Of a stretch of 64,000 bases of DNA, positions 46,404 through 58,019 are shown piece by piece. The notes under the pieces were generated by a model that was not told the DNA's origin, searched no databases, and was given only the letters and a program-made list of their open reading frames with translations. The DNA is from Tubiluchus corallicola (lineage: Eukaryota; Priapulida; Priapulimorpha; Priapulimorphida; Tubiluchidae). Numbering within the stretch: the first letter of the stretch is position 1; each line of letters opens with the position of its first letter. A program made the position numbers and the translations under genes. The stretch is from contig JAQGDQ010000292.1 in assembly GCA_030141605.1 (NCBI GenBank), positions 186,001 to 250,000 of the forward strand, written 5' to 3'.

Positions 46404-47263
46404 TAAAAAATTTGCAATTTTTACATGTAAGCTTGCTGAGAACTGCACACATTTGCTAGAGTATACAATGCTAGGACATTCGGCAGGGAGTCCATGAACA
46501 GATTTTCATTTTTTCCACACATTTTTGCTTTGTCACCAATCCCTTGGCATGTGTGGCAATTAATGGATGTGCTATGGTAGTATAAAAATGGACACAAACT
46601 ACTTTGATATGACCAGGTTTGGGAGTACTCCAATTCCATAGCAGCTTACTCGTTTCCCTTATGATCTGTTGCTACCAAAGGCGGTTATGCCAGAGTGTTG
46701 GTTTCTGTTCTCATGTTCATACCTTGCTGGTTTTGATTATTGCATCACTAAAATCATGTTGCGCTGAGTGCTCCTCATTCCGGTAGTATCGTAATCTGTT
46801 TACCGTTAGTTCTGAATGTGCGGCTGCAATATTATTGATGAGCTTATCGGTCCCTTTTTTCAATGAGTGCATAATATCATACAACAAGGATGATGAAAAC
46901 TTTTGGCAAAATTTTTTATGCTTTTATAACTTCAAATACAAGTGTTCCAATATCAGCCATTTCCACTGTGTTTGAGTCCTTCAGCATTTCTTAAAGTGCA
47001 ACCATTTATTGATCAGATTGTTGAATCACCTAGAATCAGATGTTTCAGCTTATCAATCACTTGTTCTCCGCCTGAAGTGCCAGAACTGCATAGCATCTCG
47101 ATTTCACTTTTTATTGTGTCGTTTTCTCTCTCTTTCACTACAGCTGATTAAGGTATTTGTTACGTCATCTTTTAGGGCTGGTACCTGTTTCGAATTTATT
47201 TCCAGAGTAGTACCTTGGAAATTAAAACCTCTTTTAATAGCTGCAGCACTTGACAGAGGTAAT
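46404..47263. other. spacer, no clear feature
   Basis: A low-information intergenic sequence. It may belong to the PHD-like unit just to the right, since weak open frames continue on the minus strand to about 47100. Confidence 0.4.
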
Positions 47264-47731
47264 TTAATTTCTCCAATATCGTTTGGCATCTGACGGCATG
47301 CTGCCAGGGCATACCCAGCAACTTCTTGTAGCAATGTTACCAGTAATGTCAACACACAAGCAATGGCACCATCGCCCACATTTACAGCACTCAATCATCT
47401 TAACTCTCTCTCCATTTCTACCTGATGAACAGGTTTCTAAACAACAATTTTCCCATGAACGAACTTGGCCTGGAAACGGCCTCTCGGGGTTGCAGTCTGT
47501 GTGAGACATACCGAGGGTTTTATAGCAAATGTTCAGGGCACAGTAGATTCTCTGTTTGAGCAATACTTTGATGCAATAAATAGTTCTGTTCTTAGTATTA
47601 CGCATTTGTCCATACCCCCCCCCCCGGAACCAAACCACAATATACACTATAATACAATATACCATTACCCAGAATGGTAGATCTGACTGATTAAGTAACT
47701 TAGCTACAAGTACGAGTAACGTGGTCGTCAA
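47264..47731 (-). CDS. PHD-finger-like ORF (exon or retroelement ORF1 fragment)
   Basis: The frame contains a zinc-binding pattern, in order CCLETC, ECCKC, WCHCLC and SCWVC, which fits a PHD finger: paired cysteines, then H-x2-C, then C-x2-C. It ends at SDAKRYWRN-stop. Directly downstream another frame stays open for about 60 residues (AAAIKRGFNFQGTTLEI...KHNKK-type basic end), which could be the same gene after a frameshift or splice. PHD-like fingers occur in chromatin proteins and also in ORF1 of some CR1-type LINEs. No reverse transcriptase is nearby, so I cannot decide. No upstream start was identified. Confidence 0.4.
   Translation of the reverse strand: MTTTLLVLVAKLLNQSDLPFWVMVYCIIVYIVVWFRGGGYGQMRNTKNRTIYCIKVLLKQRIYCALNICYKTLGMSHTDCNPERPFPGQVRSWENCCLETCSSGRNGERVKMIECCKCGRWCHCLCVDITGNIATRSCWVCPGSMPSDAKRYWRN
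47621..47632. repeat. poly-C tract
   Basis: A run of about 11 C bases at the left of the PHD-like ORF region, unusual in this AT-rich window. Confidence 0.9.
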
Positions 47732-48533
47732 CTCAAGTTCTTTTACTTAGACTTTGCAGTTAAGGGCGCAAGTTCTTAAAAACCGGGTGCTCATAGTTAT
47801 ACACAAAAAAGTTAAACAAATATAAAAAATAATTTTATCACACAAAGACTGATACCTTCTTGGAACAACCTTAAGAAAGCTTTATTCGCACATTTAAAAA
47901 AACGTTTGAAGCTGAGATATCAACGATGACGAGCAACACCATCAATAATTAGTGATATTTAAATGATACAGTGAATTTATAACCTACTCACGTAACAAGA
48001 TATGCCAACTGCCAGTTACCTGCACTTAAAAGATATGACTCCCACATTACACTTTCAACAAAAGATTAAAATAAAGCAATAAAATAACTTCAAAGACGAG
48101 CAACTTTACTAAATCTACCAAAAACTGTCAAACCGAAAACAGCGGTAAAATAGCATGGTATTGTGGGATATACGTTACAAAGGAGCAAAAGGACTATCAA
48201 CAATTATGTACAATGTCTACAATTCACTACCAGTTTATTTTCCGCATCCAATCTGGTTATAAACCATAGATTTAAATGCCACACACGCAATTTTCAGCTA
48301 ACGCCACCCAGGCACCTACACTAGCTACTGTCAGCTGAATTGAAAATAACTGATTAAATTGTGCTTCTCTATTTTGAAATGACAGCAGTGCTATAATTGT
48401 AGATTTATTTTTTCAAATTAGTGCCAATAGGCAATAAGCACGGCGGCATTAATTTCTCCTAAAATGTTAACATACAGCATTAATCGTAAACTATATCAAA
48501 GTTTACTCTTTAGATCCTGCCCATTGCTAAGAT

Positions 48534-48776
48534 CTAGAAATGTTTTAGAAATACCATGCCAAAACTGCTGAAACCTACTCTATGTACACTTTTATTGGAG
48601 AGTGTACCAACTTTGCCATTTGCGTCTACTAGGCCTAACACACTCCCCTTTCCAAAAACTACATGCAAGTTATACACATAATACCTTCCTTTCAGTCCCT
48701 CCTTTTGCTTGTATCTGATTGCTTTCGTCATGCCATTTGCAATATTCCTCTGAATTTGATTATCCAAGTCCAGCAA
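48534..48776 (-). CDS. unidentified ORF or terminal exon
   Basis: An 80-codon frame preceded by an acceptor-like ACCCCAAG at about 48782. It has an amino-acid make-up typical of a real globular protein: GRYYVYNLHVVFGKGSVLGL, then VGTLSNKSVHRVGFSSFGM and KHF-stop. The alternation of glycine and aromatic residues and the absence of low complexity set it apart from random AT-rich ORFs. I do not recognise the family. It may be the last exon of an uncharted gene or a transposon-derived fragment. Confidence 0.3.
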   Translation of the reverse strand: MLDLDNQIQRNIANGMTKAIRYKQKEGLKGRYYVYNLHVVFGKGSVLGLVDANGKVGTLSNKSVHRVGFSSFGMVFLKHF

Positions 48777-49992
48777 GCCTTGGGGTAGAGAATTTATTTA
48801 ATTAAGTGGTACATAATGATTAATATAATTTCAGCTATGGTATGCAGAGTACAAAAAAATAAATACAATAATAGATCAATTGAACAGAACAATTTATTAT
48901 GTCAAAAAAATCCTGGATCAGTAGAGCAACTATCATGAATTAGTGTGAAAGCCTCCACGGATTGCACAGAAGCAATCTTGAAGGGTATGATCAGAGCAAA
49001 TTGAACGGAACGGCCTAGAAATTGACCGGCCGCAACACTGCAGAATACAACCGACCTATTCTGAAAAACAGAGCAAATGCTAGCCGCTCAGCTTAGCATA
49101 CTCAAGGTGCTTTCTAGTCTTTTGAAGGGTCCTTATGCTTACTGTGAGAAATTACAGAAACTGTAACTTCAGACACTAACAAGTAGCAACATGCAGAGTT
49201 AGCTATAACCTGTAACTGGAGTTTTTAAATGACATTGACATCACCACAAATAATGAAAGCACAGGTAAAATATAACACAAACGGGCAAGGCTAGAGATAT
49301 GTAGGAACTTCTGTTCCTAATGAGTACTAAACCACTGTAACAAACTATATCACACGCCACAATTGATGCTGCAAACATAAATAAATATAATAACAAAACA
49401 GGGTCACAAACATTGAAGAAGTGGAGGGAGAAAAATCTGGGATCCTTCTGTAATGGCTTCAGTCTTGTCAAACATAATACTTCTAAGCCTTTTATAGCTC
49501 TTTATACTAGGTCTTTCAAGATATTTGTTTTGTTTCTAACTGTATCAACGCTTTAGTCAGGGGTCTCAAACAGATTTTCCAGATAGAAAATTTTTAATCC
49601 AAGTGCCTTAGTTCATATTTCATGCCACATTTAATTCTTATCATGACATTCCAATTCCCTATACCAAAACCTTACTGCATCATATTTGTTTAATAACACA
49701 CTTTTACCGTTGTATCATCACCTGTATGAATTAGATGATGACAGACACCTTTTTAATTTCAGTTTTGCTTCTAGCTCCACCGGCAACTCATACCCAATAT
49801 CGTGTCAGTTTCTGCCAACTCAAAATTTTTGCTAATACATTATCGTTTTAAATATTTTTTAGTACATTTAGTTCCCTTTATGTTAGGCTGGTACTTGTTA
49901 ATGGAATGCCAATGCAGTTGGGTTATGGGCCCGTAGTCAAATATAAAAATGCAAATTGAATAAAGCATTAAAAATCTAAGTTGATTAGACAT
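48777..49992. other. spacer, no feature found
   Basis: An intergenic AT-rich sequence. I see no coding, RNA or mobile-element signal. Confidence 0.5.
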
Positions 49993-51138
49993 CAGTGGCG
50001 GCTCTTAGCTAGAATTAGTGGAGGTGCTGCTTCAGAAAACTTTTAGCCATTGTTTTAATACTGTGTAAAATGTTAGAAACATATGTAATTTTAATGCTCT
50101 AGTTATATTTGAAGATCAGGTGTTGAACAACCTATTTCCTTAACTGCAACTTTCTCATGGAGAGACAATTGTGAAAAATTAAACTGTTGTAGTTCACTTA
50201 CAGTCACAAAACTTATTTCTTGGGGATGCAAGGCGTTCATTATTAAACAATTTATGTTTTAAACACACACTGCTAAGTTTAGACTTTATCACAGCCAAGA
50301 ATACGACGGCACACGGTAAGAATGTCGCAAATGAAACTGTGTTCGGAGACAGTACTTTTCTACCTTGCAGCAGATGGTAGCATACAGCATGTTATCTCAG
50401 ATATGTGCGCATGGCCGCAGGTGCACAACAGTCAAACACCAAGTTGCTTGGGCTGCGAAACAAACTGTACTTCCCTCACATGCTCTGGTTCCACAGAAGT
50501 ATAAAAAAAAGAACTAAAGAAAAGAGACTTATTACAGTCAACCTTGGGTATAATGCATTCGCTTATAAAGGACCACCAACATCGGTCCCGATTTTTCGTA
50601 ATGTTTTTCCTTATAAAAATCTTTGTATACAAGGTAGTTGGATATAAGGGATGATATCTTCAGGTCCTGCATAATAGAAACCCAGGTAAATTACCTTGCA
50701 TATAAAGGACCCTATGATCAAATATTTTCTACATTCTAAAAAGCCTATGCCGAGACTCTGCGCGGGCCCGACTGTATTCCCTTGGACTAGTAGTAGTCTT
50801 CCCTTGGACCTGGTAGTTCCAGGAGCCAATCACAATGTCCCATATAAATTAAGCAGCAGATGGTGATTGGCCGATGAGCTGATCAACCAGCTTGGCGAAA
50901 ACTTTCCGGGTAATTTTTTTCCTCTGTGATCGTAGTACAGTGCCATTGTTCAGTTCAAGACGATTGGATGTGTTTGCATTAAATCAGTATATTACACACG
51001 TTGCGACAAATGGTTGATTGGGCGATATTCTACCGCAGGTGTGATATCCCCTCGGTCTGACTCAGCTTCGACTATAAGGGACATCGGATATTAGGGACGA
51101 TTTTTTTCGTTCTGGAGGTGTCCGAGGAGCCGACACTA
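49993..51138. mobile_element. hAT-like MITE containing a nested insertion
   Basis: It begins cagtggcggctcttagctag and ends gagccgacacta, flanked by ttagacat and gtagacat, an 8-bp target duplication with one mismatch. Its left 540 bp match the reverse complement of the element at 63286-63892 along most of their length. The rest is the nested element from 50535, and only the last few bases of the hAT-like right end survive. Confidence 0.75.
50535..51125. mobile_element. Tigger/pogo-like MITE nested in the hAT-like MITE
   Basis: It begins cagtcaaccttgggtataat after a TA and shares long stretches, in opposite orientation, with 1999-2496 (for example gggatgatatcttcaggtcc and tttctacattctaaaaagcc). 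Words like cttcgactataagggacatc and cggatattagggacga near the right side match the other copy's left end. The terminal repeat on the right is deleted. Confidence 0.75.
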
Positions 51139-51956
51139 GTAGACATACTATAATTCGAATCAATATGTGAACTTGCACTATATTATACTATTGTGTCATA
51201 TACAATTCACTGTTCACTCTATATGTGCACAATAGTGTACTAAATTTTACACCACCTTATACTTATACTATGTCTCTTTCCGTACATTAGTTCTTGCTTT
51301 GCATCTTTGTACTACAAATATATTTTCACCAGTACTCTACCAACAGTTTTATAGTAAATCAAACTTTTATCAAAAAGTTTGGCATAGCAGTACACGTAAA
51401 TTAAAAGGTCATTTATGTGAAGAATATTACTAATGAGAAAGTAGATTAAAAGATAAAAAATGCAAAAGAAATCAATCTAATGAAGTCTAATAAAAGAGCT
51501 CTAAATTTTAATCACAATTCACAACAGTTTTTATTTTACATCTGTTAAATTATTCCATGATCAATGAAAGTCATGAGTTCTGTATCATGCATGAAAGCTA
51601 TACCAGTATAATTGCTGTCCAAAGCAAATATAGACTGTCTGGCATTTATGACTAAATTGTAACTTAAATAATAAATTTTGCAGTTGTACAAATTTAGCAT
51701 GGTTCTATGTGAATGCACAAGTTGCTGCAAAATAAGCCTATAATTCTGTCTTGCAACATAACTAGAAAGCAGCTAATTATTACAATAAAACTATCAGCAC
51801 AAGCTAACACACCATTGATTTTATATGCTCAACAGAAGTAATTATAAAGTCTATAAAACAATATTTAAAAAAACAGAAACAAAAACAGCTTTACTGATAC
51901 ACAGACACTGTATAAATTATGCAACAGTTTGCATATTATATTCGATAGGTCAGCAG
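51139..51956. other. 3' flank of COPS7
   Basis: It holds the presumed 3' untranslated region of COPS7 (AATAAA on the minus strand at 51535-51530). Otherwise AT-rich with no clear feature. Confidence 0.5.
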
Positions 51957-52766
51957 TCAAGAAGAGGATTTCCAAAACTTGCCACTTCCTCGCAAACCCT
52001 TTGCCTTTGAAACCTTTTTGGTTGGCTTCTCTTGTTGGCTCACTGAAGGTTGAGCACTGTCAACCACCATGGTTTCTTCATACTCTTGTGCCTGCGCTTT
52101 TAGCGTCTTCTTTATATTAGCCACTTCTGTTTCTATTTTTACGCGCGTGTTGCTGTAATGTTCTTTCTGCATGTTAGCTTTCTTCACCTGAGCTTCAATA
52201 TTTGCAAGTGTTATTTCAGATGCATCACACCACTCTTGAAGAATGTTGATGATAGAAGGCAAAACTTCAGGACGCACATCTCTGCCAATTGTGTAGTCGA
52301 CTTCCAAATGTTGATTTTTTAAATCAAGTTTGCCATGAATAATATCTGCATATATAGCTTCTATAATTAGGTCTTCCAGTTCTCTAACGTTACCAATATC
52401 CAGTTCTTCCAAGAGTGCAGTATATGGGATGTACTTAGACTTGTTAGCTAAGGACACTACAGTAAGATGCTTCAACTTTTTAATCTGTACAGGTGTTAGT
52501 TCAGGAAGGTTTCCCTTTTGTTCTTTATATTCACCATAAGTACCAAATGAGAATAAACAGAGTAGCTGAAGGTAACCTTTATGAAGATGTACATCACTTT
52601 CACCTAATTCCTGAATATTTGGCATATCAAGAAGTTCTCCAAAAACATACACACCAGGAGCATCCAGCACTTGTTTTATCAATTCCACAGCTGCAGCTCC
52701 TTTAGCAGACTTCGCAAGCAGCACAAATTGCTCAAGCACGTGAGTCATTGATTTTTCCATGACCAT
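51957..52766 (-). CDS. COPS7: COP9 signalosome complex subunit 7
   Basis: A 269-codon, intronless ORF. The COP9 signalosome removes NEDD8 from cullins and so controls cullin-RING ubiquitin ligases; subunit 7 is one of its PCI-domain scaffold subunits. Landmarks are LEQFVLLAKSAKGAAAVELI and PGVYVFGELLDMPNI at the N-terminus, then the PCI region (LPELTPVQIKKLKHLTVVSL, YTALLEELDIGNVRELEDLI, YADIIHGKLDLKNQHLEVDY). A helical stretch ending VANIKKTLKAQ and a basic low-complexity tail (KKVSKAKGLRGSGKFWKSSS) follow. The length fits the family (about 260-275). The first ATG (52766) is followed two codons later by another (MVMEK), and either could start. A minus-strand AATAAA lies at 51535-51530. An absent intron could be ancestral or could reflect retroposition; the frame is intact. 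Confidence 0.95.
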   Translation of the reverse strand: MVMEKSMTHVLEQFVLLAKSAKGAAAVELIKQVLDAPGVYVFGELLDMPNIQELGESDVHLHKGYLQLLCLFSFGTYGEYKEQKGNLPELTPVQIKKLKHLTVVSLANKSKYIPYTALLEELDIGNVRELEDLIIEAIYADIIHGKLDLKNQHLEVDYTIGRDVRPEVLPSIINILQEWCDASEITLANIEAQVKKANMQKEHYSNTRVKIETEVANIKKTLKAQAQEYEETMVVDSAQPSVSQQEKPTKKVSKAKGLRGSGKFWKSSS

Positions 52767-52847
52767 CAGAAAACGTCAATTTTCAGTGTGCGAAAATATC
52801 GTAGGAACTAGCTTAATGACGAAAAATGCTACAAAAATAAAAAAAAT

Positions 52848-53440
52848 GTCAGTTGCTCACAACTCTATATTATATTTCATAAAGCCTGTTCAAAGGTACA
52901 ATAGTGTACAATTAGCGATAACAAAACGAACAAGTTAAATGCTACGTCATTATTAAAAAAAATTGTAAATAAATATTGGAATCTTGATCAGAACCTAAAT
53001 GAGGTGGTCACTTTCTTTTGGCTAATTTGGCTTCAAATTGCTAATCAATTACTGACCTGTTCCTCCATACCAAAATGCTGAAAGTTTGATTATAACAGTT
53101 AAGATATTTATCAATTACTATCAGAGCTTACAAGTTGCGATCAGCCAAAAAGTGAAATTCCAGCAATATTGTCAGTTGGTCACAGCTCCATGTTATGTTC
53201 CACAAGAATTATTCAAAGCTACATTAGTGTACAGTTAATGATAACAGAATAAGCAAGTAATTAAATTTTTAAAAACAAAAGTACTAGAAAATAAAAAAAT
53301 ACTTAAATATTAAAGCTGGAACAAAACTTGAGGTCACTTTATTCTGAGTAAGTTTGTCTTCAAAAAGTTAATCGATTACTGGTCTGTTCTGCCATTTCAC
53401 AATGTTTATTTTTTATTCTGTTAATGCTAATCAATATCTT
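52848..53440. repeat. diverged tandem duplication, about 323 bp unit
   Basis: The stretch from 52848 (gtcagttgctcac) recurs from 53171 (gtcagttggtcac). Both units continue through matching words (tacaatagtgtacaattagc against tacattagtgtacagttaat; gaggtcactttattctg against gaggtggtcactttctttt; attactgacctgttcc against attactggtctgttct). It lies just upstream of COPS7, so it may include its promoter. Confidence 0.85.
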
Positions 53441-54419
53441 ACCCTTTAGACTGACTCAAAGAACTATAGAATTGAATAATTACATGTGCACACTTTAATA
53501 CTGTGGCACAAAGACAGAAGGATATAGTTCATCTATTCATAATTAGAGCACATTATATAGAGTAAGGCTAGGAAATCCATAATTCATTTTAACAGTATTT
53601 ACAGATACAAAAAGCTGAAAATATGTGAGATTGGAAGATTTTTGAATGACTATATGACTTAAGTGTCAAATGCAAGTCTTATACACAATGTGAGACTTGA
53701 TAGACCTAGTAATATCTTTAAATGATGTATCTAGATGAGCAGTTTAAGTAAACCAACATAAATAAACTAACCATTTAATTTTTTGAGTTTAAACTTTTAA
53801 CTTTAAGATGACCCCAATTTGTTGCACAATCGTTGCTAGTCTTCAGACTAGTCTTCATGCTCTACATATGGGCAGCATTTAGTTCGTATATAGCTGCTTA
53901 GAATTTCAGGGATATCGTGGCAGAATCGTACAAGCTTAATTTCATTGTTTAAACATTGGGCCTGCAGTTCAAATTTTTCGCGATATGATTAATCCCTTCT
54001 TATTAAATAGAGATTAGTATTAATTGAATAACTGCCCAATACTAGACCTAATTTGGCTCCTGCTCAATGGGCAAAAAATACTGTAACAAAGTAATTTACG
54101 GTAAATGGTTATTAATTACATTAGTTTCTATTTTTATTTAGCTACAACACACGTGCTAACTTTTTCTTATTTTTTATAAGGTTAAATTAAGTCCATGGTG
54201 TTGCCAATTCCACTGAATCGTAAAATTTGTAATGAAGACTCAGAAATTAATTGCTTCAATTCAATCTCACTATAAAATTTCATTGTTCATTTTTCTTAAA
54301 CAGCATGTGTCCCTTGCCTAGACCATAATACACATTATCATTTTTTGTGAAAGATGATAGAGAAATTTGGGATCAACACTTTAAATTATATATGGCCATC
54401 ATATCTTTAAATAGAAGTT
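53441..54419. other. spacer, no clear feature
   Basis: AT-rich intergenic DNA before the LINE fragment. It may include decayed LINE 3' sequence but shows no readable protein similarity. Confidence 0.4.
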
Positions 54420-54625
54420 TCCTAAAGTAAAAAGACTTCTATGAAATGTGCCGATCTGTTTTTCTTGAGTAATCGTTAAACCCCAAGTTTCGCTGTTGTA
54501 CATAAATATGCGGGAAACATTAGCATTAAATAATCGACGTCTTACGTTAAGACTTAATTTCTTGTTAGTTAATACATTCTTGTGCTTAATCCAAACAGAA
54601 GAGTAAGGTCATTTTTAATAGGCGA
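54420..54625 (-). pseudogene. LINE reverse-transcriptase C-terminal fragment
   Basis: The minus strand translates to WIKHKNVLTNKKLSLNVRRR, then LFNANVSRIFMYNSETWGLT and KQIGTFHRSLF. This matches the segment downstream of the polymerase motifs in non-LTR retrotransposons (pattern K-x-R-[IL]-F-N-A...SxFxYNSE-x-W-x-[LI]). The frame breaks on both sides, so this is a dead fragment. Confidence 0.75.
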
Positions 54626-55424
54626 CATCTTCAGCCAAGCCCATTGAAATTTCTGTGTGCGATTTTCGCGATCTTTCACGACTCACTTACTATTTTGTCA
54701 CACGGTAAAGCTAGTGGTGAATCTGGCACAAATCAGAAAAGGGTAACTCTTGTAAAAATAAACAACACGAAACAATAATAGCTATAAAGCATTAGAGGAG
54801 ACGTTATATGTTTTTCTGAATCCATTAGCCAATCCTATAAACAATTCTGTTTTCCCAAAAAATTCAATAGAATCAATGTGTGTATTTTTTAACAGTAACG
54901 TATTACTATTTAAATCAAATGGGTTTAACTACAAGAGCATGAGTATTCAAAAGCTAGGGAAGAACATAATGCAAGCAACTAGTTAAATATTGGTAAAGTC
55001 AGCTATTAATGTTATTAAATTTAACTAAAATTTAAGGGCTCTATGCACCTTACAGCATAAAAACTATGTTGACGAAGTCAGGCATTGCGTGTACTTGAAA
55101 CACAACCTAGAGTACAAATTTGCACATGCTAGAAAGCCACCAAATTTACAGATGAAACTCGTTATAGATAATGTTAAATTTAAATAAATTAAAAGGTTCA
55201 CATAACGCAGAGACTATCAATGATTAATGGCACGTCGAGCTGCGAGCACAATTCACGTGGTAACAAGCGAACAGATTTACGAATATAGTTAACCATGGGT
55301 ATTGTTAAAATTATGCCAACTTATACGGTTAAACGATTAAGTCCACTTAATAGTATATGACTGTGCTGGCAAAATCAGGCATTACTAGTACATGTCAAGC
55401 ATAAGCTGCACAACAGATAGATAG
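54626..55424. other. spacer, no clear feature
   Basis: AT-rich intergenic DNA between the LINE fragment and a microsatellite. I see nothing supportable here. Confidence 0.4.
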
Positions 55425-55459
55425 TTAGTTAGATGGATGGATGGATGGATGGATGGATG

Positions 55460-55497
<38 letters not shown>
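55425..55497. repeat. compound microsatellite (ATGG)n then (GA)n
   Basis: A run of gatagttag, then about eight atgg units, then about a dozen ga units. Confidence 0.97.
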
Positions 55498-55855
55498 TTT
55501 ATGTTTTTGCACTGTACGCATTGCATTGTGTATTGCAATGTATATTTTGAACGAACTATTTCGCATTTTCTACTAATATAATAATTTTTAATTCACAACT
55601 CATGTTGTTTCTTTCGCAGTTCTCTAACTTGAGTGAATTTGAGGAAGTATGTTTCCAGAATATGAGGGCTAAGTACAGAAGCAACTAAGCTGAAGCACAC
55701 GTGCAGAAAAGCACTCAATGTTTTTTTAAACAAGGCACAAGAAAGTGTAGTAATTGTAATTGTAAAATAAGACACTATAATTATAAATATTTAAGTGAAG
55801 AAGATTAGAAAGAAAACTGGCAAAAGAATCACACAAAATGAATCAGATGTACTCT

Positions 55856-56104
55856 TTAAACTATTTTTACGGGGCCACATATTTTGCTATTAAATGAAAA
55901 ATATTTTTTGGATGTGGTTTGAAGGGACTGATTAAGTGGTATATGACTAGGGAGGTTGTTCCACAACTTGACCCCATTATATTGCAAACTGTTGAGGCCA
56001 TGTTGGGTATTAAAGCTTGGCTGAAAGAACTGTCCTTCTTTTGAGGACCTCCTGTAATAAGAATGAATATTATATATTTTAATGGATAGTTTTAATAGCA
56101 GCAA
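55856..56104 (-). pseudogene. 3' fragment of a LINE ORF2
   Basis: The frame reads HSYYRRSSKEGQFFQPSFNT, QHGLNSLQYNGVKLWNNLPS and ends SFNSKICGPVKIV. The order Y-R-x-S...F...G-L-x-S-L-x-Y-x-G-x-K-L-W-N-x-L-P is typical of the extreme C-terminus of non-LTR retrotransposon ORF2. No upstream polymerase domain is present, consistent with 5' truncation. The 5' edge abuts a TTTTA microsatellite. Confidence 0.75.
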
Positions 56105-56136
56105 TCTTATTTTATTTTATTTTATTTTATTTTAAG
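56105..56136. repeat. (TTTTA)n microsatellite
   Basis: Five to six units of ttatt/tttta, adjoining the 5' edge of the LINE fragment on the minus strand. Confidence 0.95.
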
Positions 56137-57648
56137 GAATTTCAGGCGTCAGATGTAACCTGTGTCGCTTCTTGGGGCTCGAGCAGCCTTAGGATGTCGA
56201 GGAGCCTTAGGATCCCTTTTTAGGAATTCGAGCACTGTGTAATGCTGTTGTAATAAATTGTTTGTAATAAACTATATTTCATTCAAGTTGTTTTCAGTTT
56301 TACACGATCGCACTCACGAAAATAAAAATTATTTTCCTACAGATACTTTAGATGTTTTAAAAGTTACATGGTAATGAGGTAGTGGACGGGGATTCCACAA
56401 TAATTTAATCCTATTAGGTAGTGTGATTTGTAGTGCAAAACAGGAATTTTGCATTTTTTGCGTGATCGAGTCACGTTCGACGTAAATGTCTCCCGGTCAA
56501 GTGTCTGACGCCCAAACGGCCGTGCTCAATTTTCCCGCACCCAAGACCTAGCTGACCCCAAGCCCCCCACCAGTTACGAGTGTTCACCTGTTAATATCAA
56601 TTTTAGTGACTTCTGAATGCGAACATGTCAACAAAATTGATCGTGTTAGACATGTTCACAAAGCTCATGAAATTCTCTCTGTCTATGTCATAAAATTTTC
56701 ATCAGCTATATCCACCGAGAAGAAAAAATAACGAACGAAAATTCAAATCGAAATTGTTGCAGTTTTAGCAGAAGTCAAAACAACTACAAGTCATTAGGTT
56801 TTCACGTCACGTTGATTAACAGAAGAGTGAAGCTATTGCAGCCTGCTAAACGCTCTGGAGCTCCTCGTGACTTATTGTTATTTACTGAGAACTTGTGATA
56901 ACGTATGAGGACACGCATTAGACCGAACGCGCAGTAACGCCGGAGTAGTGGAGACACTTCCGATTTTCTGCTCTATTTTGCAATAGGGCGCAGCCAAACA
57001 AGCAATTTATAATAGCTCACCTTTTCTAGGACAAAAGACCACGAGTAATGCAAAGGCCAACAATACAAACACCTGCACACGCACGCCCTCACGTGGATTG
57101 ATTTTTGGGATATTCCATTTTTATGTAAATAAAAGACTGCGTTGAGACTGGAGCAGAACCCGTTGACGACGACTTCATGACAGTTATACAGAGCTGGATT
57201 TCCTAATAATATTGGATGATTAAGTAATAAGGCATTTTTGGTAGTTAGTCAACCATTTGTCTGTCACAATATTGTCAGTAACTATTTCTCAAACCAGACC
57301 CTTCAGTTATGAAAAGCTAGATCATATTACACGGGTAAGAATTCCATTAACCTATAATAAGTAAGGACAATTCACGCCTATTGATTTAGTTTGGCTGAAC
57401 TTGTATTGCTTCAAGTTATACCATCTAGTGATTGATCTTGCTATCTGCGACTATAACTGCAGGCCGCAGTTATGGAATTACCGCACGCATACGTACATAA
57501 ATAGAAAGAAGGGTAATCAAAATTTTGATTGTAGTCCAACTATGTTTGTCTGTCTGTACAAATTAAGTACTAGCAAAAATTTCAAACAAGCAGTTGAGCT
57601 GAGTTTTCAAGCTCCGTGTGGTACCGATCAATGACATCAATGGCGAAG
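56137..57648. other. spacer, no clear gene
   Basis: It contains a short internal duplication (cgag.agccttaggat, about 56180-56215) and otherwise nothing I can identify. Confidence 0.4.
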
Positions 57649-57955
57649 TGCATCAGCTACCCGGAGCAAGCATAAAGATTTACGACAAGAAAGCTGAAAA
57701 GACTGTTGCATAGAGACTAGTTAAGGCGCTTGAAATCATTGGCATTGGCGACTGAGAGGGAATATGATAAACTTTTATGAAATTCTCACGAACGCTCGTT
57801 ATCATGTTCGTTAGGATTTTATAAATATTTATCATATTCCCTCTCAGTCGTCTATGCCAATGATTTCAAGCGCCTTAACTAGACTCGTGCAACAGTCTTT
57901 TCAGATCTTTTCAGCTTTTTGTCATCAACCTTTATGCTTCCTGGTAATTGATGCA
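57649..57955. mobile_element. long inverted repeat (fold-back element)
   Basis: Left arm about 57649-57773 and right arm about 57826-57955 are imperfect reverse complements over about 125 bp. The innermost pairing is agagggaatatgataaa with tttatcatattccctct; other pairs are caatgatttcaagcgcctta and taaggcgcttgaaatcattg, and at the outside tgcatca and tgatgca. A roughly 50-base loop separates them. It would fold into one long hairpin if transcribed. Confidence 0.85.
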
Positions 57956-58019
57956 CGCGCGCGTGTGTATTAAAAACTGGGGATGATATATCACCAGTGT
58001 CCTATTATTCAGGGTGGTA

